Shown here one piece after another: positions 22,282-34,698 of a stretch of DNA of 64,000 nucleotides. The number at the start of each line of letters is the position of its first letter. The first letter of the stretch is position 1. Below the pieces are notes generated by a model. That model was not told the origin of the DNA, searched no databases, and saw nothing but the letters and a program-made list of their open reading frames with translations. The position numbers were made by a program, and so were the translations under genes. Source of the stretch: Deroplatys truncata (taxonomy: Eukaryota; Arthropoda; Insecta; Mantodea; Mantidae); NCBI GenBank assembly GCA_030765065.1, contig CM060978.1:218879498-218943497 (forward strand), read 5' to 3'.

Positions 22282-23216
22282 TGATGCGGTATTACTTATA
22301 AAGTTTGTTTACATCATGTGTTGAAGCCATCTTGTGACGTCATTCATTTGTTCGGTTTGTAGCTCCATCTTGTGTTAGCAATTTGCATCAGTGTTAGTGT
22401 TCGAAAGAATGCGACTGTTATTTGATTTAAATTTTGTTTACTGTACTCCGGCTAGCTATTATCTCTCGGTCGAACATGTCTCTTGATCAGGGTTGTGTAA
22501 ACGGAAAGGAATCTTTTATCCAAAAAGAACACTGATGAAGAAATTTGTTTTATAATTTTTATTGTCGAACACGTTCACTATCACTTTTACACATTGATCT
22601 AGATACTCGCCAAACTGAAACTGTTATAACAACTTCTTACTGATAATTCTTTTAATCCACGTACTTCAATCTTTTGTATAATTAACTTTACCATACTTTA
22701 GATCTTTCATAATTCTGCTGCGCGTAACTTGTGAATCTATATCCGATGTATGACGAACTGACTGACTGAAGACGACGTGTAGTGTACACAGATTTTTGAT
22801 GAACTGAGCTCAAGCTACCTCTAACCTACCCTATTTATACTCCTTCATCTAGATAGCCTAAAGATTATAACTGAACTGCAATTGGCTAATAAAACGCGCC
22901 AACATTAGCGTCTATTTTAATATCCAATTAAAATTATGAATACATATGCTTTAGGGAGAAAACATTCCAGAAGGTTCTAAACGGAAAAACGCGCCAACAT
23001 TACGTAACTTCCTCGTTTCCAATAATGATAAACAGCTCACCCCCCCCTCGCTGCATTATTGCGCGCTATTATTGACAGTTTCAGTAAGGCCATAAAAACT
23101 TATTTCCCAATAATAATTACAATTAATAAACATCTGAAATCAATGTCACACAAAAATGCATATTCATATTACAATCATTATTTACATTTAAGTAATTTGT
23201 GATACAAATTACTGCA
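22282..23216 (-). mobile_element. LTR (~935 bp), copy 2, inverted relative to copy 1
   Basis: The minus strand begins TGCAGTAATTTG and follows 5788-6776 through the shared GTTGGCGCGTTT blocks, the TATA-like GAGTATAAATAG and the polyadenylation region, ending just before a primer site. It has the same family ends but is independently diverged. It again lacks an internal region. Confidence 0.8.
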
Positions 23217-25371
23217 ACAAAGTTATTTCTGGAATCATCATAAAAACTTGATTCAAGAACACCTACTTTTAAGGAATCATGTGACAAAAAGTTTGAAAAA
23301 GCAGACTAGTGTTATAAAACACTAAGACCATAGGACTGACTCAAATAGAACCAATGTGTTTGAAAACCGTCGAAACTACGAAATATATCCTACCGGAATG
23401 CGACTCTTTGGAGTAACAAAGATATGTTATCATTGAAGCCTTCGTGGCACTGAGAGTGCAAACTAATTTAGTAAATAAAGCTTTGCGACTAATCAAGGAT
23501 ATACACCTTTACCTCTAGTATAGACATCAGTAAATGCAGATAAGTCTTTTACGTGAGGTACTTAGGGTTGCCCGCTGCCAACCTTTCGTAATTCGTAATT
23601 AAGTGGAGTCAAATACGTTCTGGAGTCACTGTATATCCTTGTTCGAATTTTTTTCGTTTCTTTTGATCTAAATTTAACATTCCTACTATGCTTATTAGCA
23701 GTACTTATTGTAAACAAAAAGTCAACACTCCACAACAAATTCTTCTGATTTCATAATCTGCATCATATTATATTACAGCATAGTGTTAACTAAGTCACAC
23801 AAAGAAAAAAGTAAAATATATCTCAACGGACTTTAAGGAAGTTATAAAAGTTTATTAGAAGCTTTAAAGCAAATTAGGTTTTAAGATTAAATAAGGGTCA
23901 CTAAGAGTAACAAAACTTCATCACGAGCAGCAGTAAGATACTCTAAGAGAAGAGCAATATGAAAACCTCTTCTGTGAAATTCTACTTGAAGTTCGTTCAC
24001 TTAGTTTACAAATATATTCAGATGCAGATTTGTTACTCAGCTTTCTTCCCATTCCCACCTCTCCAATGTAACATTCTTTCTTCTACCTCCCTCTTCTCAA
24101 TCCCTTAACACCTTACTTGCTCCGACAGTGTATATATTTGCATTACTTTGCATGGACATAAAGCACCTGAATACATTTTAGTATCCATTGCTTTTTAAAC
24201 AGGCGGTTATGAAAATGACGGGACGACAAAAAATAGCAACAAGGATTATATTTTCGCTTTAACATCAAATGTAATTTCATTTTGAGTAGCACCAAGATTT
24301 CTCTCAAGATTTCTTCTGTGAAAAATAAATCTTCTTAATTAAGGATACTATAATGATTATAGCTAGCAGAGGCCACAGTTCTATTCGCGTTAAATGCGGA
24401 CATTCTTCTCCATCTCTCAGCCCCTCTCTCGCCCTCCCTTTTCGCTCTTTCCCATTCCTTTTCCTCCCTCACCCTAATTCTCTCTTTGTCTGTAAAATGT
24501 GCGTGTAATGTATTTTTTGAAAATCTATTTTGGATAGTTAATAACAGTTAAGACCTACATAAACGTATTTATGTTATAGAGACTTGATGTTCGAGAAACT
24601 ATAACTAAATTGGTAGTACCTAGTTGACACATAATAGTAGTAGGTATTCAAAAATTGGTAAAACTTCTTAAATATTCATGTTATCGAACCTTTCTAAATA
24701 GTGAAACTTTTCAGAAAGACTATGATTACTAACGTTTCATAAATCGTATACAAAAATTGAATTATATAGTTAATATTTATTTTCTATTCTTTTTAGTTTG
24801 CCCTTATTAGAATTCACTCGCATTTAGGAAACGTAATTAAGATGTCATGTAACCTCTTCTGTAAGTGGCAGTTGAGCTAAGGTATATTAAATACCACGAA
24901 TAGTAATGTGCATTTCTTAAGGAAACGTGAACTCGTATACACTGTAGCGGTAAGCGGTTATTCAGTTTGGCGCCATTTGTAGCGGGAAACGGTGCTGTGC
25001 GCTATTTGTAGCGCGAAATCGTCGATCCTTGGGTTATTGTGGTCTTTGGCAGTGTTCTTCCTCGGCTATTAATGCTCGTCGGTTGTTGCTTATTCCATTC
25101 CTAACTTTTCCTACATATATCTAATTCTGGATTCTCAGGTTATTATGGGTGAGGCAAGTTAAAGAATACGTACCTACACTGCAATTTTCCCTTAATCAAT
25201 GAGGTTTATTCACAATAGAAATAATTTTGGGCAGCTAGCTTTTTCCATTATTATAATCCCACCACTTTAAATTAGTCAGGAGCCTAGCTATCTGCACACG
25301 CACTCCCACCCTTGTATGCACCCACGTGCATCTGTAGCACCTCGTGTCGACGTGAATTCTTGAAGATCAGT

Positions 25372-25406
<35 letters not shown>

Positions 25407-25838
25407 CTCTGAGGCCTTGTCTGCCCTTATATACGGAGCCTAGTGACGCTCACTTCTGCGTTTAAAAATGTAACGACGTTTCCTATTGGTCCTCAGACCG
25501 CGTTACCTTAACATGTATGAGAATGTGTTTCTTCAAGTCCGTGCGCTTAAGCGTCACCCTGGTGCATTGTGAAGCCAGTTCCATATCTCCGTCTCTTTCT
25601 TTTCTCTATCTGTCTCTTTCTATTTCTCCGTACCGTTACCGGTTCCCTGCCTGTTGGCTTGGTGAAAGGTACGCTCTACTTAGGATTATGCTTTTCCTGG
25701 AATTTTGCTAGCTCGCCCGTTTCTTACAATCAGCTCCGTACAAATGTTAGATGTTGAATATTTTAACATGTTAGTGAATTATATGATTACTGCACAATTC
25801 TTATATAGGTATAATTTATCCCCTTTCAACACCAATTT
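23217..25838. other. AT-rich DNA without recognised genes
   Basis: No conserved frame was found. Two ATTTGTAGCG(G/C)GAAA motifs 31 bp apart near 24973-25018 form a small direct repeat. Confidence 0.4.
25373..25402. repeat. (AG)15 microsatellite
   Basis: Perfect dinucleotide repeat of 30 bp. Confidence 0.95.
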
Positions 25839-26728
25839 AAAAATCTGATACACTGCACTCACATCACTTTCTCTACCCACTCTAAAGTATTCCCACAAAA
25901 GCTTATTATTCTATCTACTTCTTGTTTATATAGATAAACCTTCATTATATATTTACCCATCACGTTGTAGGTATAAGTAAAATATAGGAAGCTAAGGCGG
26001 TAGTCAAATACTTTCAAAATCGATCGGTGTGTCATGACTCTAAAATTCCGTTCTCTTTGCATGACCCTGGAAGAAATAAAGAGGCAAAAAGAAATAAATG
26101 AAAGTGAGTACTGATTTGCAGTTGAGAAAAGTATAAAGTATTTGAAAATTCATACAAATAACAAAAGAATATCTCGAAAATGATTAACGACACAAACTAT
26201 GACATAAATTGTGTGTTTTAACGAGAAGTACACGTTTTTTGATGGAAGGTTTTATCTGTCTCTCAAGATTTACCAAATGATCGGGATGGCTCAGGCTGCA
26301 ACGTCTATGGCCGCATTCAGAAGGTCCCTGATGCGATTTCCGATGACCGTCCATCCTGACCATGGGGTTCTTGTGGCTTTCCCCTGGTCGTCTAGGCGAA
26401 TGCGGGGGGGGGGGGGGTGTTCTACCACGATTTCTCTTTTCGCCCATTTCCTCTCATTTCATCTCCACCATTCACGTCTCAGGCGTGTCTTCGGGGCGCT
26501 AGTGGTATCGGGCAGATGGCGTAGTTGCTTGCACATTGGAAAGATTTGTCCCCATGAACGCGTTGTTCCGCCCGTCAGGATCGCTTCGTTGTCCTCTCTT
26601 GGGATTCTTCACCTTCACCTTATCCTTGCCTCCTGGGGTGTGTAACCACAATAGATCAGGTTGGTCGTAGAGGCGAGATCTCCTCCTCCGATAAGCGCAT
26701 CCACCCTCCTATTCTGTATTCAGTCTTA

Positions 26729-27657
26729 GGTTGATCCGCGCCATAACAAACTCACGTGATCAGTGCTCTGTGGTACAATGCGGTAGCAATGAGAGCAGGA
26801 AAGTAGTCCCTTGCTAATAATCTAAATTTTAGAATGCATTTATCCTTAAATAGTATAATTTTATACACATATTTAAAGAGTTTAATTAACGCTGAATGTA
26901 TACCGTTAAACAGAGCTACAAGTCCCAACACGCTATCCGTATGTCACCTGATTCCGGGTATGCGCAGGATATGGTTTACAGCCTTAGTATCATGGCGGAC
27001 AGTGAATTTGCTGTTGCGTCTTCTCGATTTACGTAAAACATATGCCGGGCAAACCATTGACTAGTGGCGAAAAAAAGTATTGAATGCTTATTTTTAGTTA
27101 TGTGAGCAATAACCAACACTTCCCGTAAAAGAAGCGGTGAAATTAACTCCTGAATTCACCGTTATTTCGACTACAAGTATAAACAGTGCTCGTAAAGAAA
27201 AATCTGAAACGGGAAAATGGTTACACCGGAAATAAAAGAAAGCTTGTGAAATACGCGATGCAAGAATGAGACGATTTTGTGAAGAATGCAATTCGCATAA
27301 CAGTGCACAATTTCTTTTTTAAACACAAGACGTTAACAGTTGGCAAAGTGTCGCCTACAGAGACCCAATAAATGTAAAGTTATCGCATACCTGTTACTTC
27401 CTTTTTCTCTCGTTTCTCTAGAATTAACTATTATTGTGTGTGCAAACGTTTATTTTGTTGTAACTACCAATCTTATCCTTTAACCCTTTACTGAATACGC
27501 TAATCACCGCCTAAGTTGTCGGAATAAGGGCTCTTCTTTCTGCATTATGTGCCGCGTGCACTCGTCACATGATCGTGAAAGTATTTCTGGTGCGAATGGC
27601 GGAAGGATACACTACGGTGCACTGGGCAACTGGGTTTTGTTTTGAAGCGGATCAACC
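26729..27657. mobile_element. 929-bp TA-flanked, mariner-type non-autonomous element
   Basis: Inverted ends GGTTGATCCGCGCCATAACA (left) and, in reverse complement, GGTTGATCCGCTTCAAAACA (right) lie between TA dinucleotides at 26727-26728 and 27658-27659. Removal leaves TATTCAGTCTAAGAATG in the host insertion. The interior holds a broken transposase N-terminus. Confidence 0.8.
27040..27300 (+). pseudogene. transposase N-terminal relic inside the 929-bp element
   Basis: The frame starts MPGKPLTSGEKK and is then broken by stops. In neighbouring frames one reads PVKEAVKLTPEF, SARKEKSETGKW and ACEIRDARMRRFCEECN. The order suggests a helix-turn-helix N-terminal domain as found in some insect Tc1/mariner-type transposases. 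No catalytic domain follows. Confidence 0.5.
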
Positions 27658-28079
27658 TAAGAATGAATACACTTTACATCCTAGGGTTTACCAATTATAC
27701 AAAATTTATTCAGAATGAAGAGGACTTCACAGGCTAGTTCCAAAAAATTAAATCCTTTATTTATCTTAAACATATGGTATTTTAATCAAAAGTGTAGGAA
27801 ATGTTTCCATGTAAAGGGCATACTTGGGGTGAGAGATTTGCTTGAAAATATTCGTGTCGCATCCCTGGAAGAACCTGAAGTTACTACCAAGTTCGGCGTT
27901 TATCCTAGATTTCGTTTTTGAGTTATGGTGTTCACCTACACACACCTTTTTCTAAAAATGCTTGGTTTTAGATTCAGGGGCCTGGCATGTATTTCAGGTA
28001 AAATTGCAATATCGAATTTTTGGGTAGAATTCAATACTTCCTCTACTTACTATAAATAAGTAGTAGAGAAAGTGAAACT

Positions 28080-28379
28080 GAGATTTTTGTTGTCAGTTTA
28101 CGCAGAGTTATCATCAATTTTGTAACTTAACCCGTGACACGTCGTCAAAACGACGAATGTGATATCAAATCACAAAGCACTAAGGAAGGAAAAGAACTTC
28201 TTGATAATTATTCTCTATGAACCCATAATTCATTATTCTAATCACATTATGACTGCCTACAGCTGGTACTGATAGATATACTAAAACATTTCAGAGGGAA
28301 ACTCTTTAAATTGATAGTACAGAAATTATTGCATACTAGCATTTAACATACCTCTGCGCTATTTTGGACAACTAGAAAC
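28080..28379. other. non-coding spacer
   Basis: Nothing recognised between the T5 copy and the hAT relic. Confidence 0.35.
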
Positions 28380-29995
28380 TTGTATCTTTTTCGTACCAGT
28401 CATATTTGTCAGATTTCTTTATTTCTTTCAAGATGGCTGGGTTTTTTACACAAACATATAAATTCTGAGTATGTCATGTTAAAACTGTAATGGCATTGCA
28501 AAACAGTTTCTGTTGTGCTCATAGTTAACCTATTTCTTTCCCCCATCCATTGTGCTGCCATCAAGGAAGACACGCGCTCAAGATTTGCATTATGTCAGGC
28601 ACAGAGAAAACATACTGACAAATTTTCAACAATTGCGAATGTTGTTCTGGGTGCGTTTCAGTTTCAAAAAAAATTCAGCCATTTGACCCGAACACCTCTC
28701 CTTTGCCTCATCTGCTGCTGTACTCAGATTTATACTCGCAAAATTTGTCAAACAATCAAACTAATCAAATGCTTCAGTTTCTGAAAGCTGCACTTCGTTT
28801 GCTGCTAAATATACCAATGTGTTTTATACACCACTCCACTTCACAGGTGCGTTTAAGGACATCCACTTGAAATTGTCCATCTGTCCCATTAACGAAGACC
28901 ACTTCTGAAGATATTTGAAGACCGTGTCGAAACAGCAGTTTCAGCATTTATTTACGAACAAAGTGTTCACTCACTTCACCTTTTGATAGTACATATTTGT
29001 TTGATTTTTCTTCCCACAAAATCTTTTATCACCACTGACTTTTACTACAATCACAGACACACTTGAACCATGCACTATATTGATTTGTTTATTGAAAACT
29101 GCCAGTTGGTTTTGAAATAACCAGGAGTAAGCTTCACTCAGTGGGCCAGAGAAAAAATTTAACAGCATGTTAGGTGGTTTATGTTCTGTGATAAAGTAAG
29201 ACTTATGGGCTTCCGAAAGTGTAACAGTCTCTCCACTGCTGACATGAGGGACACCCATCTAGTTTTTGAATGCGACACTTTGTAGGTTATGTTGACAAAA
29301 CCACAAGCAGCTTTTAGTTTTTTAGTCCTGATGGTGTTGATGCAGAAGTGGTTAAAAATATTTAACACGACAGCTTCAACATCCGTAGACAAACAATCTG
29401 CTGCCGTAGAAATGGCATTGTGTAAAACATAAGCAGGACATCGTATTCCTTCTATGTCCTTACCGATTTCCAATTTCAGCTGATGTAAAATGTTATTGGT
29501 TCCATTGAGCATCACACCCCCAAAGCTGTGTTGTCTCCACAGAACGCTATACACTTTTGTAGTGGAATTTTTAAGTTTAAGTGTGTTTACACAATAGTTT
29601 GTTACAGTTTCAGAGGTTTAATTTTGCAATTCATCTACTTCTATCAGTCTGCTTGTGATTCCATCTTCTATAGTGAAATACTGCACAACCAGGGGAACAC
29701 GTTTTTCTCCTTTATGGTTGCTTGCATCAGTGGCGATTCTATAAAAGAGTGTCCCTTGCAAATCAGTTACACAAAACAAAACTGTATGAGGCGCAAGAAC
29801 GTGTTTCACTATTGCGGTTACTTTGGTGCAGGCTAGGGACCGCTTAGAAGCAATTTTCGATTTACAATACATAAGAAAGTGTAGCTTATTAGTGCAATCC
29901 AACAAACCTAACAAGGGACAGTGTTTTATCACTTTATATACCATTGTTAATTCTGCAGTAGCAACAAAATTTTCTTCTTTGCTGTCTTTTTAACA
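28380..29995 (-). pseudogene. hAT-type (DUF4371/KIAA1586-like) transposase relic
   Basis: On the minus strand the domains run in order from 29995: KSLACTKVTAIVKHVLAPHT-like text, then FYRIATDASNHKGEKRVPLV with the catalytic-type Asp, GIRCPAYVLHNAISTAADCL, HSKTRWVSLMSAVERLL, and (in another frame from 29258) FFSGPLSEAYSWLFQNQLAV. The C-terminal dimerisation region is still visible as LLKICQYVFSVPDIM and a broken ALMAAQWM-like block near 28560, with a tail to about 28380. At least one frameshift (near 29200) and several stops make it a pseudogene. The N-terminus, including any zinc finger, is cut off by the T5 repeat that begins at 30006. Confidence 0.82.
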
Positions 29996-30005
29996 ACAAC
30001 AAAAT

Positions 30006-30990
30006 TCTGATGTGTTACACTCAAATGACTTTTTCAACCATTGTACAAAGCATTTTACAAACGCTTATTCTCCATCTACTTCATGTTAATCGAAATATCA
30101 TTTGCAGAATCTTATTGCTAATTTTCTTGTAGGTGCAAGGGGAATATGAAAGGCTTTAAGCGATAGTCAAATCTTTTAAGAGCTGGTTGCTATGTGGAGC
30201 ATTCCATTCTCTTTGCATGTCCAGGACATAAAAAAATGAATAACGAATTTCCATTTCAGAAAAAGTATAAGTACTGGAAAATTCAGACAAATAACAAGGA
30301 ATATCTCGAAAATGATTCACTCCACACAAAAAACGTATATTACACAAATTGCGTGTTTTAAGAGATATACATTTTGTGTATAGGAATATTTTGTCTATAA
30401 CTTACGGTTTATCAGTTATGCTAAAGCCATTCAGAATGAAGAGGAATTTTGGGGACATTCCGAGAAAATTCAAGATGTACATTTCATTTTTCATGAAAAT
30501 AACTTAAATATATATATTTTAATCAAAATTGTTAGAGCCATTTTTGAGAAACTAAAAATTTTCGAAAAATTTTCCATGTGAAGGATAGTCTGGGGTGAGG
30601 GGATTTTCCTCAAAATCTTTGCGTCGCATCTTTGAAAGATACTGAACCTAAATACTGAACTTTCTTTCGTTTAGGTATAACGGAGATGCAGAAGGCTAAA
30701 GTGATAGGGCGCTAAAAACGATCACTTTATGGTAGCTTGTTGGATGACCAGGGGAAAAATTTTCCCTTTTAGTTTCTCTAGAATATACCTAATTGGTAGA
30801 GGAAGATTGCATTCCACCCAGGATTTTACCTAAATATACGCTTTGAGGCCCATTAATCAAAAACATTCCGACCTGTTGTATTCACATTGCTTTCTCTATT
30901 CAACCTTTTACACACATTCTTTCAAAAGCTTATTCTTTTCCTTCTTGTTAATCGAGATGAACTTTCATTATAATGTTTGGTCGACCACAC
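30006..30990 (-). repeat. T5 repeat with mosaic end
   Basis: The minus copy starts TCTGATGTGTTACACTC after an A-run at 30001-30004 and follows the family to about 30662. It then switches to a sub-repeat (GGTATAACGGAGATGCAGAAGG) also seen near 33975, a short plus-strand family start (30770-30870), and another minus-strand start (from about 30878). Confidence 0.7.
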
Positions 30991-30999
30991 CATAAAGCA

Positions 31000-31757
31000 T
31001 GTGACGAAATATAATGGGGTATCCACTAAACTTCATCGACTCATTATGATTTTACTTGTCGGCGTGCGCAGCTGCCCCATACCTTTTAAAACCTTCAAAG
31101 CAGCAGTCCACTGGGACCCAGTCTCCAGATAAACACTGAAATATAAGTGTTTAAAATAAAATAAGTTCTTTTCCTTGTAATTTTAATATTCTAATAAATG
31201 GTTTTCATTTCCTTTGCTTTAATATGTGAATCTTTCACGTTACCTGCAAAAATCAATAAATACGGCCTGGAATCAACACTACTGCCATCTGCTGTACTAA
31301 TCGCCGACAAGGTCCTGCCATCGGATCAGCATTTAATTACGCACAGTTATCAAGGTAAAATATTTTTGTAAAAACTCAAATTTCTGAAATTATAGTGTTG
31401 TCGACTGAAAACAGTCGTATGCAACTTGACTATAATGGTAATTAAGACGCTCGTGTGAAAATTATGTAACTCGCCTCTTAATTACTACCATTATAGTCTT
31501 GTTGCATAATATACTATTGCACGTTTAGTGGCAGGTATAACAAGGATGCAGTAGGCTACACGATAGTCACACTTTTAAGAGCGAGTTGAGAAACGACATA
31601 CTACTTAAAAAGCATTATGAGATGCATTCACTTGACTTTCTCCAGTCATTCTTCAACAAAATATTCATTCAAGCGCTTATTCTTCTACCTAGACAAACTT
31701 TAATTTCACATTTACAAATTTCGTTGTAAAATACACGAATAGCGATTAACCATTTGA
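31000..31757. other. non-coding, includes a hairpin
   Basis: No gene was recognised. The hairpin at 31420-31506 is listed separately. Confidence 0.4.
31420..31506. repeat. 87-bp foldback (imperfect hairpin)
   Basis: The left arm TGCAACTTGACTATAATGG (from 31420, continuing to ATTAAGACGC) pairs with the right arm ending CCATTATAGTCTTGTTGCA at 31506. Arms are ~31-34 bp with a 3-base bulge and a ~22-nt loop. A smaller hairpin, CGACTGAAAACAGTCG, sits just left at 31402-31417. Confidence 0.8.
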
Positions 31758-32029
31758 AAAAATCTGATTTATTGCATTCACATGAGTTTCCTATTCACAG
31801 ATTTATAAACTATTCTTACAAAAGCTTATTCTTCTTGCTGCTTTCTGTTAACCAAGATAAAGATTTGCAGAAATGGCTTTATTATACTTTTCGTTTTAAG
31901 TACAAGGGGATTAGTATGGAATTTCAGGCAATAGTTAAATCTTTACTTTGAGATTTCGTTCTCCTTGCATGATCACAAGGAAAAAGCAAACAATGAATAG
32001 CGACTTAGCGGTTAAATTAAATTGAATTT

Positions 32030-32286
32030 TATTTATGGACGCTCTTTAACTACTATGGTCCATTCTACATTGGGCGTGAAAGACTGGCAATTTTGCTCAG
32101 AGGCGTCTTTATCAGGCTTGAGGTTTTTTTACGTGCCGTAAATCGACGACACGGGACCACCGGCTTTACTTCCCTTCCCAAGAAAGCCATGCTAAGCAGT
32201 TTTACGCCCGAAAAAATACATCGCCCTCCGCCGGGTTTGAACCCGCGGCCTTGGGAGCTAGAGGCTAGCACAAGAAGAAGTTTAAT
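32030..32286 (-). repeat. tRNA-derived SINE, copy with head
   Basis: The minus strand starts with a tRNA-like head (GTGCTAGCCTCTAGCTCCC) and a perfect B box (GGGTTCAAACCC). The body contains ACGGCACGTAAA, and the end reads GTCCATAAATAAAATTC. A second copy of the body lies at 44767-44970 in the other orientation. Confidence 0.7.
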
Positions 32287-32306
32287 TTTAGGAGGAGTTG
32301 TATTGT

Positions 32307-33246
32307 TGTTGGGGAGCCGAACTTGAAGTAGTTGCAACCCCGTATGGTATAAAGTTTCCGGTGGCCTTTGCCCCAACGTTCACTTTCCGGTGGTCTTCGC
32401 CCCTAGTTTACTTTCCGGTGGCCTTCGCCCTAACTTTTAGAAATCAACTCTGTATTTTAATTTTTTCATTAAATATTATATATATATATATTTATGATTG
32501 CCTCGGGTGCGTCAGTATTAATTTGTAGAAACATGTTTCTCTTAACAGGATGTGATACGGCTAAAGAATGTAGGCTTACACAAATTATAATTTTTACTTC
32601 ACTCCATTTATTAATCCTTCACACAATTAAATAACACTTCACTAATATAGAGAGCTGTGAGATTATTTATTAATTACTTGCACTTTTTTTTAACACGTAA
32701 ACATTATAATGAATTTTCGTCTCACACTGAATACGTATAAAACTTCTCGAGAACGCGTCTCGCGTCCGGTTAGGAACGCTGTCTACTAGCAACTGACTTC
32801 TACGGCCTGAAAATGCAAATTTCATCAATTTCAAGTCGCTGATTGGCTAATCCTACTCCAATAGAATACTTTTATTTAACTTTCAGGTTTTCTGGTTCTT
32901 GATTGGCTATTTATAAACTATCTCAAATATTACATTATTGCTACTCCAAGAATTACTAGTATCATTATTAAACTTTCCAATTCATTTTTGTCTTAAGGTT
33001 ACCTCATTGTTACTTCATTGTTAGCAATTTTTGACCTATATTCTCACAGCTCCTACATTATTAAATTACTTAATACATTCACATAACATGATTAAACATG
33101 TACATAATAATATAAACATTAGACAATGGCTGTAACATAAATTTTATATGTTATTTATACACATATTGCTTTAAGGCGGGCTGTTATTGAATTTATATAT
33201 TATATAATTAGACTGAAGTCATTTAAGTGTTAAAAATACTGCCTCA
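32307..33246 (-). mobile_element. LTR-like element (~940 bp), copy L1
   Basis: Read on the minus strand it begins TGAGGCAGTATTTTTAAC and ends GGCTCCCCAACA, with AATAAA near 32612. Two related copies occur at 45454-46295 (same strand) and 58397-59308 (opposite). The TG...CA ends and polyadenylation signal suggest an LTR. Short homology continues beyond the CA (ACAATACAACTCCTCC here), and no target duplication was found. Confidence 0.55.
32355..32440 (+). repeat. three-unit minisatellite within L1
   Basis: Units of 28-29 bp each begin TTTCCGGTGG(C/T)CTT(T/C)GCCC, at 32355, 32384 and 32412. Copy L2 has one unit and copy L3 two. Confidence 0.85.
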
Positions 33247-33862
33247 CACGGTACCACTAGTCCACGGAGGACGACGCGACTTAGCAGTTGAAAAAATATT
33301 TATGAGAATACAAACTAATAATAATTACTATCTCGGAAACGTTTATGCCACATATTTGACACATACAATTTTTTTAAGTAACCTCTTGCCTAACTCTTAT
33401 GGATTACGTTATACACAATTAATTCAAATGAAGAGGACTTCAGACTATTCGCAGAAAATCCTCGACACTTTTTTATTTCTAATGCAAATATCTCAAACAT
33501 AGCGTGTTTTAATCGAAATCGTTAGAGCATTTGTGATGACATTAAATGCAACCAACATTTTTCCCGTAAACGTAGTTTGGGGTGGCGGGGGATTTTCGTG
33601 AATATCTTTGTATCACATCCTAGAAGCTATCGAACTTAAATTGCAAGTTCGGAATACAACCGACCTTAATTTTTGAGATATGCGTTCACACACACACATA
33701 TACACGCACACATACTTGGACTCTTTAGTAAAATATCCTTTTTCTTTTGGATACACGGAGATAAAAAGTATACTTCCGTGAAATCCCTATATCGAATTTT
33801 TAGGTCGAATACAATATTTGCTCTACTTAGTACCTATAGTTAAGAGATAGAGAAAGTAAAAA

Positions 33863-34680
33863 TCTTACCTGTTGCATACACATGACTTTCTCTACTCCCT
33901 CTTCCACAAACTATTTTTACAAAGCTTACTGTACCATCTATCTCTTATTAATGGAGATGAACTTTCTTTCATTTAGGTATAACAGAGATGCAGAAGGCTA
34001 AAGTGATAGAGAGCTAACAAACAATCACTTTATGGTAGCTTTGAAATTCCAGCTTGCTGCGTATCAGGGAAGAAAACGAATAGCGACTTATGACTTGAAA
34101 TAAGTGTATTTTGAAATTCAAACTAATGGCAAAGATTATCTCTGAAATGGTGAACGCTGCATTAAAATTTATTTGACACAAATTGAAGTCTTTAAAAAGA
34201 ACTGTATTTTCGGTACACTAAGATTTACCTACTGTTTACCAATTATACGAAAGACATTCAGAATAAAAAGGAATTTACAGGCTATTCGTAGAAAATTAAA
34301 CTTATGCATTATATTTGCCATGCACATAACTTATTGGTTATTATATGCCTGTACTATAAGCATATGGTATTTTAATGACAATTGTAAAAGCCATTTTTGA
34401 GAAAATCGAAAATAACGAAAAGTTTTCCAATAGTTTGGGGTGGGGATTTCTTTAAAAAAACTTCCCGTCATATGCTTGGAAGGTGCTGAACTTTAAACAC
34501 CAAGTTTGGTATTTAACCGACTTTTCGTTTGTAAGTTAACGCGGTTCAGACAGGCATGCGCCCGTGTACACACCACACACGATCGTTTTCTAAAAAATTT
34601 CTTTTTCATTTATTCAAAAAGCCTCAAAAGTTTATTTTCGGTGGAATCTCAGTATCGACTTTTTGGGTGGCATGCAACTT
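33863..34680 (-). repeat. T5 repeat, old copy lacking its terminal end
   Basis: This copy follows directly on the A5 run of the previous one. It diverges strongly in the middle and ends at a family-type GGGTGGCATGCAACT block without the CTCTACTACG terminus. Confidence 0.6.
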
Positions 34681-34698
34681 TGTAACTTAACTAAAAAA

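Larger units (their letters stand above)
26283..27671. mobile_element. GC-rich insertion in a T5 repeat, itself carrying a TA element
   Basis: The flanks read GATTTACCAAAT on the left and GGTTTACCAATT on the right, a probable target duplication of about eight bases (TTTACCAA). The left ~440 bp are distinctly GC-rich and include a G14 run (26404-26417). I recognise no protein in them; a 5'-truncated LINE end is possible. Confidence 0.5.
25844..28073 (-). repeat. T5 repeat split by a nested insertion
   Basis: The minus-strand copy begins TCTGATACACTGCACTCAC after an A5 run (25839-25843) and ends GAGAAAGT at 28073. Its halves, 25844-26282 and 27672-28073, add up to ~840 bp, the family length. 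The break lies in the family's GTTTACCAGTTATGC stretch. Confidence 0.8.
31763..33857 (-). repeat. T5 repeat, old copy, split by a SINE and an LTR-like element
   Basis: A5 runs flank both ends (31758-31762 and 33858-33862). The 5' part is 31763-32027 and the 3' part about 33290-33857, with a SINE and a 940-bp LTR-like element between them. Similarity to the family is lower than in the copies at 39.5, 52 and 61.6 kb. Confidence 0.65.

Noticed and set aside
30156..30347. Small frames that recur at 30.2, 40.0 and 52.3 kb
   Set aside because: They recur because they are parts of the T5 repeat. The frames are not preserved among copies, so no coding function is supported.
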